From contig JANTQA010000008.1 in the NCBI GenBank assembly GCA_027625915.1, positions 13,741,097-13,805,096 on the forward strand: DNA of 64,000 nucleotides, in the 5' to 3' direction. The notes below the pieces were generated by a model. It did no database searches and was not told the DNA's origin. It was given only the letters and a program-made list of their open reading frames with translations. The DNA is from Anaeramoeba flamelloides (lineage: Eukaryota; Metamonada; Anaeramoebidae). Position numbers and translations under genes: made by a program. The stretch's first letter is position 1; each line of letters opens with the position of its first letter. Positions 62,454 through 64,000 of the stretch are shown here, piece after piece.

Positions 62454-63560
62454 TGTTTGATCAAAATGAAACAGAAGAAGTTTTGCAAAAAATAGTTGTA
62501 ATTGGTGTATGTTGTCCCAAATTATTCACTTTTGAAAAATTTTTTTTTTAACTTTATTATTTTCTTCAAACCAACTCTCACCAAATTTTAGGAAAAAGGT
62601 ACACATTCTTTGGTTTTATTTTTAAAATTTTCTCTTGGTCATTTCTTCAATAATAATCCTTTTTGGAATTTAAAAACTTGCATAAAACAAACAAAAAAAT
62701 TAAAGAGCAACTGGGAAAACTTCAATTATTCAAAAAGTATGTCCCGGGCTCTTTCAAAATCCTACAAAGTCACAGTAAAATAATTTTTTTATTCTTTTTT
62801 TTTCATTCATTGAACCACATCCAATTTTTTCAAGAATTAAAAAAATAATCACACTGTTTCTTGTTTAGAATTTGAAGCACTTTGATCCCAATCTTTTTAT
62901 TCTGAAAAAAAGGGTTTTTGAGGCATTTCAAATGAAATGTTTACATCTTTATTCTTTTTTTTTTTTCTTTTCTAAGATCGGGTGTAGATTTTGCTCTGAA
63001 GGTACTCAAAATTATACAAATACAAGAGGTGTTAGAATTCAGTTTTTGGGATATTGCTGAGGCAAAGGTAAAATAATTCTTTTGAAAAACAAATTCTTCA
63101 CAAATAACCAAATAAAATTTGATTAATAAAGAACTTCTTTTGTTCTTTTTGGAACCATATTGACTATTTTTACAACACTCAATGTTTTTTGTTTTGTTGT
63201 GGTGCTGGTGTTTAATATTGTGCAAATAAATAGGACAAAGAGCGTTAGTGGGAGTATGACAAGAGTGTTTTTAAAAAGGAGCTGTTGGGTGCAGTCCTTG
63301 TTTTTTGATGTAACAAGGCTCAGTATGTCGATTCTATCAAATATTGGAAAAAGGACCTTGACGAAAAAGTTTTTACAAACACAAAAAATCGATACCCACA
63401 GTCCTTTTAGCCAACTAAGGTGGTGTCTTTTAAATTGTTTTTTTTTTCTTTTTTTTTCAAAAACTTGGCTGGTTAGCCATTTTATTGCATAAGCAGCACA
63501 ACCAACACAAAGAATAATAATAGCATACACACTTAACACTAAAAGTATTCATAGAGATTG
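62454..63560 (+). pseudogene. Decayed Rab32-like small GTPase gene
   Basis: Pieces of one Rab protein lie in order on the plus strand, in changing frames. They are MFDQNETEEVLQKIVVIG (62454-62507), ATGKTSIIQK and YVPGSF then SKSYKVT (about 62708-62775), IGVDFALKVLK and FWDIA (about 62978-63060), GSMTRVF and GAVLVFDVTRLS (about 63249-63320), IPTVLLAN (about 63390-63415), then a tail reminiscent of the SAK region (to about 63560). The WDIA motif, IGVDFALKV, MTRV and the PTVLLAN region are the Rab32/38/29 pattern. At least three frame changes and in-frame stops make it non-functional. GC content is higher here than around it, as in the real genes. Minus-strand frames across the same DNA are shadows. 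Confidence 0.75.
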
Positions 63561-64000
63561 AGGTAAGGTATCCTAGAAGAAATATAAAAATATTTTCTTT
63601 TTTAAAATTGACACTTGACCCGATTTTAAGAAAAGAATCAAATAAACACAACGAATTAAAACCCTACGCAGGTAATTTTACCTTTTTAAATTAGTTCGTA
63701 TATTAAATGCTCCCATTCAAAAAGATGCTATTATTTGAAAATAAATTCAACAAATTTTTCGTTTACGGCTTTCCAAAAAAAAAAAAAAAAACAAAATCAT
63801 TTAACAAGTAGTTTTCTAATTTTTTTCATGATAAGAGCCAATATCTGAGAATTGAAAAAAATTCATTTGAGAATTTTGCAAATATTTATAAAAAATTACA
63901 AATCAAGAGAGTTCAATTATCATTTTTCCATACTTTGAAATAGAAGCAGTATTTGGCAGTAGCTTTTTGCCTTGTTAAATATGTTTCTTTGTTTCAAAAA
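63561..64000. other. Intergenic, window end
   Basis: A/T-rich DNA with a copy of the TTTGAAAATAAATTCAAC..GGCTTTCCAAAAAA end sequence (63735-63790). No gene seen. Confidence 0.5.

Noticed and set aside
63123-63539. 138-residue minus-strand ORF with two hydrophobic segments
   Set aside because: It overlaps the plus-strand Rab32-like fossil, whose ordered motifs (WDIA, MTRV, VFDVTR, PTVLLAN) explain the higher GC here. The minus frame matches no family.

Overview
The window is nuclear DNA of a very AT-rich unicellular eukaryote. Intergenic DNA is mostly A/T homopolymers and foldback repeats. The genes are short, on both strands, and cut by small GT-AG introns (66 bp to 2.2 kb). Several proteins carry lysine/glutamate low-complexity tracts. 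Arp2, Rab14-like, Rab32-like, eL27, eL43 and RBBP4-like products are all eukaryotic; a formate/nitrite-type channel and the KEKE-rich proteins would fit an anaerobic amoeboid protist such as Anaeramoeba, but that placement is inference.

Layout. 0-5 kb: a dispersed repeat (R1), a lysine-rich coiled-coil gene (minus) and an RRM-like scrap. 5.4-6.6 kb: a two-exon FNT channel. 6.6-12.3 kb: gene desert with a LINE remnant and foldbacks. 12.3-13.4 kb: a five-exon acidic protein of unknown function. 15.8-18.2 kb: a five-exon RBBP4/MSI1-like WD40 protein without the usual N-terminus. 22.4-25.8 kb (minus): a five-exon Rab14-like GTPase with a 2.2-kb repeat-filled intron. 26-31.7 kb: repeats and a gene-like fossil. 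31.7-34.2 kb (minus): a complete four-exon Arp2. 36.7-41 kb: nested foldback elements. 41.7-43.2 kb: a PB1-UBA protein resembling a selective-autophagy receptor. 44.4-47.9 kb: a long repeat copy and a second LINE remnant. 49.4-50.9 kb: a head-to-head pair of ribosomal protein genes, eL27 and eL43. 51-55.3 kb: foldbacks. 55.7-59.1 kb (minus): a two-exon TPR protein. 60.6-61.1 kb (minus): a small two-exon gene weakly like DMAP1/SWC4. 62.4-63.6 kb: a decayed Rab32-like GTPase.

The genes are housekeeping functions (cytoskeleton, membrane traffic, chromatin, translation, transport) and do not form one pathway. Several models rest on splice junctions worked out by hand: each pair of exon phases agrees and the joined protein matches its family. 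The most notable points are the hidden last exon of eL27, a one-base frame problem in a homopolymer of eL43, a 10-nt first coding exon, the Rab32-like fossil, and three foldback/repeat layers inserted one inside another at 37.4-40.6 kb.
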